Assembly (NCBI GenBank): GCA_947499155.1
Contig: CANMND010000006.1
Location: 124,001-188,000 of the forward strand
DNA: 64,000 nucleotides
Source: an uncultured Sphingomonadales bacterium
GTDB taxonomy: Bacteria; Pseudomonadota; Alphaproteobacteria; Sphingomonadales; Rhodothalassiaceae
Direction: 5' to 3'
Shown: in pieces, positions 33,117 through 43,472 of the stretch
Layout: every line of letters begins with the position of its first letter
Position numbering within the stretch: the stretch's first letter is position 1
Notes under the pieces: generated by a model
What the model was told of the DNA's origin: nothing
Database searches by the model: none
Seen by the model: the letters and a program-made list of their open reading frames with translations, nothing else
Made by a program: the position numbers and the translations under genes

Positions 33117-36100
33117 AAACCAGCATTCTAGCCGATATTGCCCTGGCAGACACGGGCGTTTCGCTTGCCGGATTATTGCCGGCTTTTGGCTCGGCACAAT
33201 CCATAGGCCAGCTTCATTTCGCCAGCGAAACATGGAAAAATGAGACTGTCACAATTGCGGGCTTTCTTGAAATTTCAAGCGATAATTCGGTGAATGTTGC
33301 TGGTTTTTCCCTGCAATTGGGACTGCCGAGCGACGTGCCTCTGCATTTGCCATTTTCCGTTGTTTTGCCGCGTGTACCATTTGCGCTGGTCTTGTTTGTC
33401 CTGATGCACCGGTCCCGCATGCTGGAGCCGGAACAGCTGGCAAAGGCAGAGGTGGAACTTGCAATTGAACTGGGCATGGATGAAAGCACCGTTGCCGAGG
33501 AACTGAAATCCGGCCCGGAAGCTCTGATTGACAGTATAGTACAAGCCTCTGATCTTGCATCGGTTTCCCTGACGGTCGGCCCAATATCTGCGTGGATTTC
33601 GCCGCCGGAAGATTGGCTGATGGCCGGTCGGCATGTAAAAAATGCGGCGGGTGAGATTATAGGTGTAGAGCCTGCCCCTGGCATTCCGATCATGGTGCCC
33701 CTTGGCTCGGTCTCCTTGACGCTTTCTGCGCAAGGTGTCTCGCTGGATATGAATACGCCGGACTCCCTGACCTTCCCGCCGATCATGCTGGCTGACACCG
33801 GGCTTGCCATCGAATTGCGCGATCTTGTGTTGAAGCTGTCAGACGGCCCATTGCCACCTGCAATGGCGGGTTTTTCTGCCTCCGACGGCTTTGATGCTGA
33901 ATGGCGTGGCGTTTATGCCGGGCAGATTACGCTTTGGAATTTGGACAAGGTCTTTCCCGGTGGTCCCAAAGGAAACGCCAGTGCGGCGAATGGGGCACAT
34001 ATTGAGGCAACCGGCCTTGCTATTGATGAGCGTGGCCTGACAGGAAACCTGTCCTGGCAACGGCGTGTCCAGTCTGACGAAACGCTGGCGCTTCAAAGCG
34101 TGGATATTGGATTTGACCGCAACTGGTATCCGCTATCAGCAACGGGCAGGGGGCGTCTGGACCTGTCTGACGATGGCGGCGATATTCTTGAATATGTTGC
34201 GTCGCTTGAACTTGATCCGTTTGCGACCGATGGGCGGCCATGGCGACTGGATGTGGCCGTTCAGCATGACGATCCAACGAAGGCACTGATGGAAGCGTCC
34301 GACCCCGGCGCATTCTTGGCCTTGTCCTCAGTTGCGGCAGTTGCCCTTGGCGACGGGGACCTTGCTCTTTTATTGGCAGCACTGGCAGCAGGAAAACGGG
34401 CAAGGATTCTGGAGTGCAACAGTATTGCCCTCACATCTGCGTCTCTTTCAGGTGCACTTGGGCCTGATGGGTTTTCACTGTCATCCAGCCTGTCAGTAAG
34501 AACAGATCTTGAAATTATCGCGCTGGATGATCCTGTTCCACTGGCCCTTGGAGCGGGTGGGCTTGAAGTCGGCTATGACAGTTCGTCAGGCTTTTCTGCG
34601 CAGTGGAGCCTTTCAAAAGGACTTGATCTGGTCTTCCCCATGGAAGTGGATATCGCAGGGCAAGCAACCCTTAGCCGCATTGCTTTGCGCCGACGAGACA
34701 ATGGCCATCTGGTGATAGAGTTGGGCGTTGAGGCGGACGGTGCGGGTGATATGGCAATCGGTGGTCTGCCCAATGTCATGTCATTGGTCTATGACCCGGT
34801 AAACGACCGCTTTCTGCCACCAGAATTCAGCAGGGATGGTCAAGAACTCACTATTCTGGTTCCCGGCACCTTATATGCCAAGGGCCGATTGCGACAAAGC
34901 GAGAGCACATTCCCACAGGTCGGCCCACTTCGTTGGGGGGATACGCTAACCGCCAGCCTCACCGTGCATCTTATCGGCAATGGCCAGGCCATAAAGCCTG
35001 AGGACCATCTGGAGCCATCATCTTATCTTTATACACTGGATCTTGGCTTGCTGACGGCGACCCGCGAAGACGGGATGAAAGCGCTGGTGGTAACAGGTGA
35101 CTTGTCGTTCAGTCCTGGCCTGCCCCTTGGTTCCACGGGCGTTGCCCTTTATGGACTGGGGCTTACCTATGCCCAAAACGCCGAGCCATCAGCACAGAAC
35201 GGAAACTACACCGGCTGGTTTTTGGAGACTTCCCCAAAATTCAGCACTACGGCTACCAAATGGCGGCCCCAGGCGGATAATTGGGGCTTTGGGGCATCTG
35301 TAACTCTAGGGTCGCAACCTGATGATGGGCGCGCGTGGAACGTGGCTGCCGGACTGTTCCTGCTGCTTCCTGGCCCGGTTATCATGGTGACGGGAAAGGG
35401 ATCACTTTTCTCGCCACCGCCCGCACTTCCAACCGGGGATGAGGGGGCAAGCATTGATGCGCCATTTGGTGCGGCTGTCGCACTGGACATGCTGCGCAAC
35501 CGCTTTACAGCCGAACTGGATGCAAATCTCGATATTAGCGCTGCCGGTCAGGATATTCTGAAACTCCAGATTCCGGCCAAGGTTAATGCCAGCCTTACTC
35601 CGCCTTTGGACATGGAATTGTCCATTGGCAGCTTCATGCCTGAAGATGCACGGGTAAAGGGCAGGGCGCTTGGGCTATATGATATCGGCGCCTATATTGT
35701 CGTTTCCACCAGTGGCATTGACGACTTCCCAAAACCGGGAATGAGGCTGGCACCCTTTGCCATGGCTTATGGCGGCAGTGGTGGCCTCAGCGCCGGATTT
35801 TCATCCTCTATCGCGGAACTTAAGCTTAGCGTACAGGCAGGCTTTGATCTTGGAGTCAGCCTTGCCAATCCGCCCTTGATGGCCGGACGCGTCTATGTTG
35901 ATGGATCATTAATGGCGCGGATTGCCTGTGTCAGGCTGAATATTGGTCTGCGTACAGATTTGATGGTGGTGGCACCACAACCGTTTGAGCTTAGTGGGAC
36001 AGCCAAACTCCGTGTTAATCTGCCCTGGCCCATTCCGGATATCCGTTTTTCCGGTTCGTTCAGGATAGGCACGGACAGCGACTGGCCAAACGGCTATCCA

Positions 36101-38479
36101 AAGCCGGAAGACCCTACAGCCGATATTTCACTGTTTCCAAGGCCCAATGGCACAGCAACGCTCGCATCAGGCGAAAGTCTGGATGCGCTTGTGCTGAGCA
36201 ATAACAAGGCGATAACGGGCGTTCCACTTGATGCCGGTCTCCTTGTCGCCTTCCGTGCCCCAATGGGGAATGAGGACCCCCAGATCGGGATGACAGCGAC
36301 TCAGGCAGATGATCGCGCGGCTCCTGTGTGGGAAATAGCATCGGAAGGTTCCACCAAAGACGGCCAGACACTCCGTGTCGGCTGGCGGCATGTCTTGACG
36401 AAACTGGAATTGCGCGAAGCTGGCCAGCCAATCCCGGTCAAGGCAGGCTGGAGCTTTCAGGCAGCCGCAGGGACAACGCGTGACAGTGTGAATACAGCCC
36501 CTGGCGGGCAGGGTGACCGCAGGGCTGTCTACGTTATGGCGCCGCTGGATGCGCCTGTGGAACGCCGATACGGAACTGGGGCCGACGTTCTCGATGATAT
36601 GGTTGAAGGCTGGCAGCCCTGTGCGCAAGTGCCCAACATCAAGGACATGGAAAACGCATTTATTGTGCCCGATCACTCCAGTCTTGGCATTGACCGTCCC
36701 CATGAGCGTATCCCTGCCTGGCTACCGGCCGATAGCTGGCACCTTCTTGAACAGAGCGGGCTATTTGCGTCGGGCGATGTGCGAATTAGATATGAGACGC
36801 CGCCGCGCGGTATATCCATGGTTTATCCCGGTCATGACACCCATGCACCGCTTGTGCTTGGTCGGCCTGACGGCGTTACTTTTCGGGCAAAGTCGCCCCT
36901 TGATAAGCCGCCACGTGTTTTGACCCTGCCTTCGGCTGTTTTTTCCACTCAGCGCGATATTGACCATGTGCTTAAGATTGGCACTGCGTTTTCGCCACCT
37001 GCCGGGCGTTTGCTCATCGAATTTCCAGTGGATTCAGAGGTTCGGGCGCTTTACTTCCTTGTGCGTGATGGCACGCACCTTGATGTGCGAACGATTGATA
37101 ATCAAGCCATTGAAGCACATGAAATCTATAATAGCCGGGTCTATGCAGGCGATAATGAACGCTGGTCGTTGATGCGTATCATACCGGAAATGATGATCGA
37201 TCGTTTGTCGGTTGCAGCAATCATGATGCCTCATGAGGGTGGAAAGATATTCGGATCCGCTGGCGCTGTCCTGGTTGGTGCATCCTTCTTTGCTCATGAT
37301 CTGGGGGCAGGGGAAGCAGTCGCACGTCGTCGCGAATCCTCGCTTCAACTGGTGAGTGATCTGGCGCAGGACGCAGCTGGCTGGGCATCAGGCGGCAGTG
37401 ACGCACTTTTAAAGCCTGGCACCAATTATGAACTGGTGATTGCTGGCGAAAGCCATCACGCCCGTCAGATTGGCGAAGGCACGCTTGAGACCAAAGGGGC
37501 ACCAATTCCATTCACGCGAACGGTCAAATTCCGGACAGAAGAAGACATCTCCCAGCCGCTCCAGCCGCGCATGCCGGCGACCGTTTGGGCACCTGATAAA
37601 GCACCTTCATGGTCCGTGAATATGCTGCCGGGTGAGGGTGGCAGGCATTATCGGGCTGATCCTTTGAATGTTGTTTTTGCCGATGCGGTGACGGCAGGTC
37701 GGATTTCAGCCCATGGGCGGTCACTGCGTTTGGACCTTGTTCATGAAAGTGGGCAATTCGCTTCAGAACAAGCGGCACAGGTTCTGGCAGATGTGAAAAA
37801 GAAGCAGTCACGCCTTCAGGACATTGTTGCCGACTATATCGAAGGACAGCCCTGTTTTACCGACCATGACCCGATTTGGCTCTCGCTTGTTCACCGCTTT
37901 TCCACCGTGTTGAAGAAGGGACGTTATGAAGCGTCGCTTGTGGCGCAGGATGAAAGCGGTGGCAGAGAGCCGGTTGTCTTGCATAACTGGCGCTTTTATG
38001 CGTCTCAGTGGATGAATATCAGCGATCACCTTGATGATCACGAGATAAGAATTATCCCGCAAACAGGTGATGCGGATTCTGCTGCCCGTTCGGCATCACA
38101 ATTGATCTCTCTCATGCCTGAACGAATTGGTGACGGTTTGTTGGAAGACCTGCTTCATGGTCCCCTTGGCCATGCACCACTAGCACCATCTGCAAGCCCT
38201 GTAATTCTGATCCCTGTTCGTCAGGACGGCTTTGCATGGATCGTAATTGATGGCCCGGAACCACTTCTTAATGAAGGCGTCTCGGTTTTGGTTACTCAGG
38301 ATGGTCAAAACCTTGCTCAATCCGGTGTCATTACCAATGCTTCTGCGACCCGTGCGGTGATTTGCCTGAAGGCGGCTGTGAGTCCTGGTGCGCTCACGCT
38401 CCAGTTTTCTGTCGGAGCGACCTCATATCCCATCACCTTTGACGTCCCTGCATTTCAGACATTTCTGGAGCGTATATGA
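33113..38479 (+). CDS. Giant-cluster protein 2 (1792 aa), beta-rich, DUF6603-like
   Basis: ATG 33113 overlaps the stop before it (ATGA). No signal peptide; begins MKTSILADIALADTGVSLAG. Most of the chain alternates hydrophobic and polar residues in short strands joined by Gly/Asp turns, as in GLFLLLPGPVIMVTGKGSLF (residues about 750-780) and PGPVIMVTGKGSLFSPPPAL, resembling DUF6603 proteins and extended beta structures. One exception is an N-terminal helical insert (LEPEQLAKAEVELAIELGMD). Residues about 1240-1790 look like additional beta domains. The function is unknown; a structural fibre, scaffold or amphipathic groove are possible. Confidence 0.85.
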   Translation: MKTSILADIALADTGVSLAGLLPAFGSAQSIGQLHFASETWKNETVTIAGFLEISSDNSVNVAGFSLQLGLPSDVPLHLPFSVVLPRVPFALVLFVLMHRSRMLEPEQLAKAEVELAIELGMDESTVAEELKSGPEALIDSIVQASDLASVSLTVGPISAWISPPEDWLMAGRHVKNAAGEIIGVEPAPGIPIMVPLGSVSLTLSAQGVSLDMNTPDSLTFPPIMLADTGLAIELRDLVLKLSDGPLPPAMAGFSASDGFDAEWRGVYAGQITLWNLDKVFPGGPKGNASAANGAHIEATGLAIDERGLTGNLSWQRRVQSDETLALQSVDIGFDRNWYPLSATGRGRLDLSDDGGDILEYVASLELDPFATDGRPWRLDVAVQHDDPTKALMEASDPGAFLALSSVAAVALGDGDLALLLAALAAGKRARILECNSIALTSASLSGALGPDGFSLSSSLSVRTDLEIIALDDPVPLALGAGGLEVGYDSSSGFSAQWSLSKGLDLVFPMEVDIAGQATLSRIALRRRDNGHLVIELGVEADGAGDMAIGGLPNVMSLVYDPVNDRFLPPEFSRDGQELTILVPGTLYAKGRLRQSESTFPQVGPLRWGDTLTASLTVHLIGNGQAIKPEDHLEPSSYLYTLDLGLLTATREDGMKALVVTGDLSFSPGLPLGSTGVALYGLGLTYAQNAEPSAQNGNYTGWFLETSPKFSTTATKWRPQADNWGFGASVTLGSQPDDGRAWNVAAGLFLLLPGPVIMVTGKGSLFSPPPALPTGDEGASIDAPFGAAVALDMLRNRFTAELDANLDISAAGQDILKLQIPAKVNASLTPPLDMELSIGSFMPEDARVKGRALGLYDIGAYIVVSTSGIDDFPKPGMRLAPFAMAYGGSGGLSAGFSSSIAELKLSVQAGFDLGVSLANPPLMAGRVYVDGSLMARIACVRLNIGLRTDLMVVAPQPFELSGTAKLRVNLPWPIPDIRFSGSFRIGTDSDWPNGYPKPEDPTADISLFPRPNGTATLASGESLDALVLSNNKAITGVPLDAGLLVAFRAPMGNEDPQIGMTATQADDRAAPVWEIASEGSTKDGQTLRVGWRHVLTKLELREAGQPIPVKAGWSFQAAAGTTRDSVNTAPGGQGDRRAVYVMAPLDAPVERRYGTGADVLDDMVEGWQPCAQVPNIKDMENAFIVPDHSSLGIDRPHERIPAWLPADSWHLLEQSGLFASGDVRIRYETPPRGISMVYPGHDTHAPLVLGRPDGVTFRAKSPLDKPPRVLTLPSAVFSTQRDIDHVLKIGTAFSPPAGRLLIEFPVDSEVRALYFLVRDGTHLDVRTIDNQAIEAHEIYNSRVYAGDNERWSLMRIIPEMMIDRLSVAAIMMPHEGGKIFGSAGAVLVGASFFAHDLGAGEAVARRRESSLQLVSDLAQDAAGWASGGSDALLKPGTNYELVIAGESHHARQIGEGTLETKGAPIPFTRTVKFRTEEDISQPLQPRMPATVWAPDKAPSWSVNMLPGEGGRHYRADPLNVVFADAVTAGRISAHGRSLRLDLVHESGQFASEQAAQVLADVKKKQSRLQDIVADYIEGQPCFTDHDPIWLSLVHRFSTVLKKGRYEASLVAQDESGGREPVVLHNWRFYASQWMNISDHLDDHEIRIIPQTGDADSAARSASQLISLMPERIGDGLLEDLLHGPLGHAPLAPSASPVILIPVRQDGFAWIVIDGPEPLLNEGVSVLVTQDGQNLAQSGVITNASATRAVICLKAAVSPGALTLQFSVGATSYPITFDVPAFQTFLERI

Positions 38480-41400
38480 CTCGCATTACAACAGATTCCA
38501 GCCTGCTTTCCCTGACGGGGCTTTTACTGGAACAAGATGATCCATGTTTGCGAGCAGGTGCACATCTGCGCTGGTGGATGTCGCCCGAACTTGGGCTTCC
38601 GCGTACAGGCTTTCGGTTGCGGCGCAGGCCCGCCTCCCAGTGGCCCTGGCTAAAACATGAGACGCTGTATGCTCACTTCAACAAGAACACAATCGCCACC
38701 TCTGTAACCGGGATACATGTTCGGAACGCGCCGTTGCGTATCGAAAAGGCCGTTCTGACACCTGCTTTTTCATTGCGCTGTGAACGCCGGCGTCCGATGC
38801 GATTTCTGTATGAACAAAGGGAGCAAACCGATCCGCTGTTTCAGCCCTTCATCCGGTTTGCAGTCATTTTGAAATGCCCATCTCCATCCGCCATCATTGT
38901 GTTGCGGTCGTTTGTAAAGCGGGACGGGGCCGATATGATGATATCGGAAGAGCGGGTTCGATTTGGTTCCCTGCCTTACTATCATCGGCCGGATACGCCG
39001 GAACGTGCGATATTTGTCAGCGCCAGTGAAATTCATAGGGTGGAACTGGAAGCACCGGACAATGCAGAAGTGTTGCTGGTCCGTTTTGTTACACCTGAAC
39101 TTCTTCACAGGTTGGATGATTGGGAACAAATTGGCATTTTTCTGCCACTTTGTGAGCCGAATACACCAAATGTCGCAAGCCCTGACGATGTTCGCGCTTT
39201 GGCAGCCAGACGACTTGCTTCCAACCGGCCAAGAAGACGGCCAGGTGATCCCAGGTCTGCTGGCGCGGGACGACTTTTGAGCACAAGAGATCATAGCGAA
39301 TTCGAAAAAGCGCTGATGAATGATGCAGAACATTTATCCAAGAGCATTTCCCGCGCGTTCAGGATGGAGATGGAAAGACCGATACTGCCAGGCAAGATAA
39401 CTTTGGCCGATGTGGATGAGGGGCAGATATCAGGAGATGATGGTGTAAGTGAGGGCAGTATTGACCTCCCCTTCCATGGTGTGCTTCAGGCTGGCGCCTT
39501 TTCGCCTCACATAGCGGCCATGCTGGGTTTGGCTCATTATGATAGCAGTGTGAGGGCAAACCAGTCTTATGATTATGCAGTGGATGCACTGACGCCATCC
39601 ATGTGGCTTGCTCTGGGACTTTTGCCGCCAGAAGTCGCAGAAAATATGAAGATGCCACCGATCCCTAAGCTGGATTTTGGTAATTATCCTGATCGCAAAA
39701 CAGATATGGATAAAAGAAAGGGTGGAAGTGAAGGCGGTATTTTCAAGAAGGGGGATCAACGTCCGTTACCGCCTATATTCAAAGGACGCGTAGTCACACC
39801 AACCATTGCCGCCAAAGTCAATCAGACCCAGCCGACGATTACAGCACAGGTGAAGCTCAGACAAAAAGATAACAGAAAGACAACGGAGAGCTTGATCGAT
39901 GCGGTTAAAATGGCGACCAACCCCAAAGTTGGATCTGTTCGGGTTACCATTCCGCCAAAAATCCTTGAACGGATAAGGGTTCCGAAGTTTCCGGGACCTG
40001 TCATTCGGCCCCCGGTTACACCTCCTCCAGTGACCCCGCCGCCAGAAACTCCGGATCTGTGGGAAGTGGAGCCGGGAGGCTACCATCGCCTGATTGCCTT
40101 TATTCTCAACCAGGAGCCAGCACAACATGCGATGCCTGTGGCGCCCATGGCAAGCGGCCAATCCTTGCCGGACGCAGGTGCATCCCCTGTGCAGACCAGG
40201 GTTGCGCTAAAATCCCGCCCAGGCACGTTTGGCAGCAGGACCCTGATTTGGCGGAAAAATAGCACAAACTATAGTGCCCTTGGACCGATTGATCCCGTTA
40301 CCGGCTTGATGATCCCGGCTCTTCCTGCTGAAGACGGGTATTGCCGGTTCATGGATGAAGATGTTTCAACATTTGGCCATGTCCAGTATCGCGCCATAGA
40401 TGTGGACTGTTTCGGTCGCGCCAGTCGTTCTTCTGACGTCAGAGTAGATATACGCGATCTGGTTGCGCCGCCATCGCCATCAAAGCCGAACATCAATGAA
40501 GGAAATCCATCAACGTCAGGCGGCACGCATTTCCCCAGTGCTGAGCTAAGCACCACCTGGAGCACCGGGATGGTTGATGCCACCCCTGATCTGGCGGCTA
40601 TCCGTTTTATGTGGCGCAAGGGACATCATTCTGCTGACGATGTGCTAGCGTCTCATGACGGTGAAAATCGCATCGTCTGGCCGTCACCCACAGCACGTCA
40701 GCATCAAAATGGTACCGACATTTATGCAAAGGCGGCACTTGACCTTGGCCGGGACGGAAATCGCCGGGAAATTTCCGTTATCTGTGTGGCCGAAGACCAA
40801 AGTGGCAATATGTCCTTGCCATCCTCACCGGCACATCTGGTTCTGATTGACGAGATAAAGATACCATCGCCGGTTCAGCCGCCTGAGCCGCAATGGACAT
40901 CATGGCCTGACGCCAATGGTGACTGTCGCTGGACAGTCCGCTGGACACAGCCCGGCCAGGCGATCTCTGCCCGCGTATCAACGGCGTCTGAGTCACGGTT
41001 GCTTGCCTTGTCCGGTACGTCCCGTGCTTCTCATCTTGCCCTGTCCCATGCTGAACGGGCAGAGCGCTTGAAGCAATTGGCGATAGTGACGCCTAATGCC
41101 TTCGTACCGGAAGAGCTGGCTTACCCGATTCATATCGAAAAGCACGATGTCGTCTTGTCTGCAGACAGTGATGACCTGCGGGTTGTTGTGGTAGAATTCA
41201 TAGGAGAGACGGGGCAAAAAGCGCCCTGGCCTGCACAGAAAGACGCCTTTGCCGTGGTTCGCGCACGCTCTTCAGCGCCTGCCCCCGTTCCACGGTTGTC
41301 GGTGAAAAGTGAAAAGACCCAAGACCTTATAACGGCCACCTCTGACGCTGATGGGTTGATTGAAGTCTTCGTTCTAAAGTCTCCGGAACAGGTTGATCTC

Positions 41401-41574
41401 ATAGATATCATGACCCCTGTCATCACATTCAATCAGGGTATGGCACCATTTCGGCAGGACCGGACAGCCGGGGAGCGCTGGTTTGGGTATACAGCACGCC
41501 TGCGCGCAGCCGATGGCCGGGTATCTGCATTAACACCGATACTGTGGCGGCAGCAAAGCAGCGCTAATAATTGA
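38476..41574 (+). CDS. Giant-cluster protein 3 (1032 aa), FN3/Ig-like with proline hinge
   Basis: ATG 38476 overlaps the previous stop (ATGA). The N-terminus has CLRAGAHLRWWMSPELGLPR followed by TGFRLRRRP, a motif I associate with very large uncharacterised bacterial proteins. Near residue 515 is a proline-rich hinge (RPPVTPPPVTPPPETPDLWE). After it come beta-sandwich-like repeats with ISVICVAEDQSGNMSLPSSP and YRAIDVDCFGRASRSSD, which resemble FN3 domains. No signal peptide. The 3' end overlaps the convergent CDGSH-cupin gene by 11 bases. Role unknown; adhesion or assembly is a guess. Confidence 0.85.
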   Translation: MTRITTDSSLLSLTGLLLEQDDPCLRAGAHLRWWMSPELGLPRTGFRLRRRPASQWPWLKHETLYAHFNKNTIATSVTGIHVRNAPLRIEKAVLTPAFSLRCERRRPMRFLYEQREQTDPLFQPFIRFAVILKCPSPSAIIVLRSFVKRDGADMMISEERVRFGSLPYYHRPDTPERAIFVSASEIHRVELEAPDNAEVLLVRFVTPELLHRLDDWEQIGIFLPLCEPNTPNVASPDDVRALAARRLASNRPRRRPGDPRSAGAGRLLSTRDHSEFEKALMNDAEHLSKSISRAFRMEMERPILPGKITLADVDEGQISGDDGVSEGSIDLPFHGVLQAGAFSPHIAAMLGLAHYDSSVRANQSYDYAVDALTPSMWLALGLLPPEVAENMKMPPIPKLDFGNYPDRKTDMDKRKGGSEGGIFKKGDQRPLPPIFKGRVVTPTIAAKVNQTQPTITAQVKLRQKDNRKTTESLIDAVKMATNPKVGSVRVTIPPKILERIRVPKFPGPVIRPPVTPPPVTPPPETPDLWEVEPGGYHRLIAFILNQEPAQHAMPVAPMASGQSLPDAGASPVQTRVALKSRPGTFGSRTLIWRKNSTNYSALGPIDPVTGLMIPALPAEDGYCRFMDEDVSTFGHVQYRAIDVDCFGRASRSSDVRVDIRDLVAPPSPSKPNINEGNPSTSGGTHFPSAELSTTWSTGMVDATPDLAAIRFMWRKGHHSADDVLASHDGENRIVWPSPTARQHQNGTDIYAKAALDLGRDGNRREISVICVAEDQSGNMSLPSSPAHLVLIDEIKIPSPVQPPEPQWTSWPDANGDCRWTVRWTQPGQAISARVSTASESRLLALSGTSRASHLALSHAERAERLKQLAIVTPNAFVPEELAYPIHIEKHDVVLSADSDDLRVVVVEFIGETGQKAPWPAQKDAFAVVRARSSAPAPVPRLSVKSEKTQDLITATSDADGLIEVFVLKSPEQVDLIDIMTPVITFNQGMAPFRQDRTAGERWFGYTARLRAADGRVSALTPILWRQQSSANN

Positions 41575-42610
41575 TCCCCGGATTGTCGCCAGGATGGATG
41601 ATACCGACCACCATCATTCCCTCAGGGGAGGTGCACTCAAGGGAGTGATGGTGCTTTCGGGGGAAGAAAATCACATCACCTGCAGCAACGCGAGCGCGGG
41701 TGCCGTCATTCCATATCACCCCTTCGCCAGACAGGATGATCAGGGCTTCCTCATAAAGATGGCGGTGCATCTCGGCTTGGGATTGCGGAATATGGCCGAT
41801 GAATTGCGTTGCAGTTGTGGAGCCGATGGACTTGTCCACAAGCATCTGGAAAAAGCGTGGCCCCATTTCATTGCGCTGGCCAGCGTCAATCTGCACCATT
41901 CTTTCCGGCCATGCGTCGTCGAAATTAGTGGGCATCTGGCCAAGTTCCACAAGCTGGTCTGTCAAAGGGCAGGCGGCAATATAAACTGACAGAACGCCAT
42001 CGCCTTCTTGTTTGAATTGAAAAGCTTCACCGGCCCGAACATAGATTCCTGTGTGGGGCACCGAAGCAAAGTCACGTCCAGAAATTGATATCTGGCCCGT
42101 ACCTTCCATCGTCCACAGGACAATATCTCCGGCTGTTGATGTCAGAACAGGGGAGCACTCTTCTCGCAGCTCACCATAAAACTGAGCCATATGTTGAGAC
42201 CCTGAGGCTTGCTCGACAAGTGTACGCAGCCACCAGCCTGGGGGGGATGTTGGACGGGTGGCGGTGGGTTGGACAACATAGCAGTTGCCGTCCAATTGAC
42301 GGATACCCTGATCATCGGACGTTACCCATGGCAGATTGTCGGGTAATTGGCCTTCTTCATAGCCTCCCGGAAGGTTATTGTGAGTGCCGTCACAAAATGG
42401 TGGAGTTTTCGTCTGTTTGCAGCCGCAAAACAAAACTTCCTCGCCATCAGTGGTGCAGGCAAGCTCGACTGGCTCAATTCCGGTTCCCTTGTGACTGCCA
42501 TCACAAAATGGCTGGCGCCTGGACCGACCACAGGCACACCAGTAATACTTTCTGCCAATTTTTAGCTCTTTGTAATATGGCTTGTGATTCGCAATAATAG
42601 CGTCGGCCAT
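41564..42610 (-). CDS. Tandem CDGSH iron-sulfur + double cupin protein
   Basis: 348 aa. Two CDGSH motifs lie in the first 80 residues: CACGRSRRQPFCDGSH and CGCKQTKTPPFCDGTH, each the Cys3-His ligand set of a 2Fe-2S cluster. Then two cupin domains: residues about 120-215 and 250-340, the latter with metal-ligand-like EMHRHLYEEALIILSGEGVI and PRKHHHSLECTSPEGMMVVG. A redox sensor joined to a small-molecule or metal-binding barrel is likely. It is convergent with, and slightly overlaps, the giant cluster; whether they function together is unknown. Confidence 0.85.
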   Translation of the reverse strand: MADAIIANHKPYYKELKIGRKYYWCACGRSRRQPFCDGSHKGTGIEPVELACTTDGEEVLFCGCKQTKTPPFCDGTHNNLPGGYEEGQLPDNLPWVTSDDQGIRQLDGNCYVVQPTATRPTSPPGWWLRTLVEQASGSQHMAQFYGELREECSPVLTSTAGDIVLWTMEGTGQISISGRDFASVPHTGIYVRAGEAFQFKQEGDGVLSVYIAACPLTDQLVELGQMPTNFDDAWPERMVQIDAGQRNEMGPRFFQMLVDKSIGSTTATQFIGHIPQSQAEMHRHLYEEALIILSGEGVIWNDGTRARVAAGDVIFFPRKHHHSLECTSPEGMMVVGIIHPGDNPGINY

Positions 42611-42797
42611 GACTTGTCTCCGTCAAGAATGGGTTATTTTCACGGGTAGCTATATTATTTTAAGCTTATAAGATTGCGAGCATGTGTCAAACATGATGTT
42701 TCATGATCATATTGTTTTCTGCTTACTTATTTTCCAAACGGAAACCAGTCTCAACATGTTAAAAACAGTAAAATAAGCATATTTTACACAACAGGGC

Positions 42798-43031
42798 TTC
42801 AACTCATGTGTGAGGTGTATTATATTGCGCTCGAATCTGATGGTTTGCGTCAAAGGATTCACAGACTGCGGAATGTCGTCCGACGTGTTACGGTGTTCTG
42901 TCTGAAAGACAACAAGGCGTTCGGGATGTCCTGAACGAACACGTTAAAGAAGCAGCGACAGATCTGATTTTGGTTTCGCGCGATTACGACGCTACCGACT
43001 TCTGATACATCGCGTGAAAAGGATACGAAAG
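42798..43031 (+). promoter_or_regulatory. Cold-shock gene promoter and long 5' leader
   Basis: TTCAAC (42798-42803), 17 bases, TATATT (42821-42826) is a good promoter. Transcription from about 42833 would give a leader of roughly 200 bases before the ATG, as in cspA-type mRNAs whose leaders fold differently in cold. The leader contains a stem from GTTCGGGA and TCCTGAAC. The remainder of the 42611-43031 gap shows no gene. Confidence 0.55.
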
Positions 43032-43238
43032 ATGGCTAAAGGTACGGTTAAGTGGTTTAATTCCACTAAGGGTTTTGGTTTCATTCAGCCCGAAACGGGT
43101 GGCAAGGACGTTTTCGTCCATATCTCTGCAGTCGAGCGTGCCGGTCTTTCCGGTTTGGACGACAATCAGCAGGTAACTTATGACCTTGAGGAAGATCGCC
43201 GCGGTCGCACGTCCGCAGTGAATATTCAACTCGTCTGA
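43032..43238 (+). CDS. Cold-shock domain protein
   Basis: 68 aa from ATG 43032 (AAGGA upstream). The RNP motifs are intact: GTVKWFNSTKGFGFIQPE and DVFVHISAVERAG. It binds single-stranded nucleic acid and acts as an RNA chaperone. A leader of about 200 bases precedes it and a strong terminator follows it, so it is a single-gene unit. Confidence 0.95.
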   Translation: MAKGTVKWFNSTKGFGFIQPETGGKDVFVHISAVERAGLSGLDDNQQVTYDLEEDRRGRTSAVNIQLV

Positions 43239-43266
43239 TTGACATAAGTCATGTGACTTGACGGAA

Positions 43267-43290
43267 GGGAGGCTTAGGCCTCCCTTTTTT
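43267..43290 (+). terminator. Terminator of the cold-shock gene
   Basis: GGGAGGC (43267-43273) pairs with GCCTCCC (43278-43284), 4-base loop, followed by six T's. Confidence 0.92.
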
Positions 43291-43472
43291 GTGCGCATTG
43301 TTCAATTCTTGTCTGATGCGGGGAAAGTATAAAGTGGTGCGTAGTTTAAATCTGATCGACAACATATATAATTTATACATTTTACGACTGCGATAGTTTC
43401 AAATTATCTGTATTCTTGTATAATAAAAGGTGGAGAACGTTTTTATTGTCATGGACAGGTGGGGACTAACAG

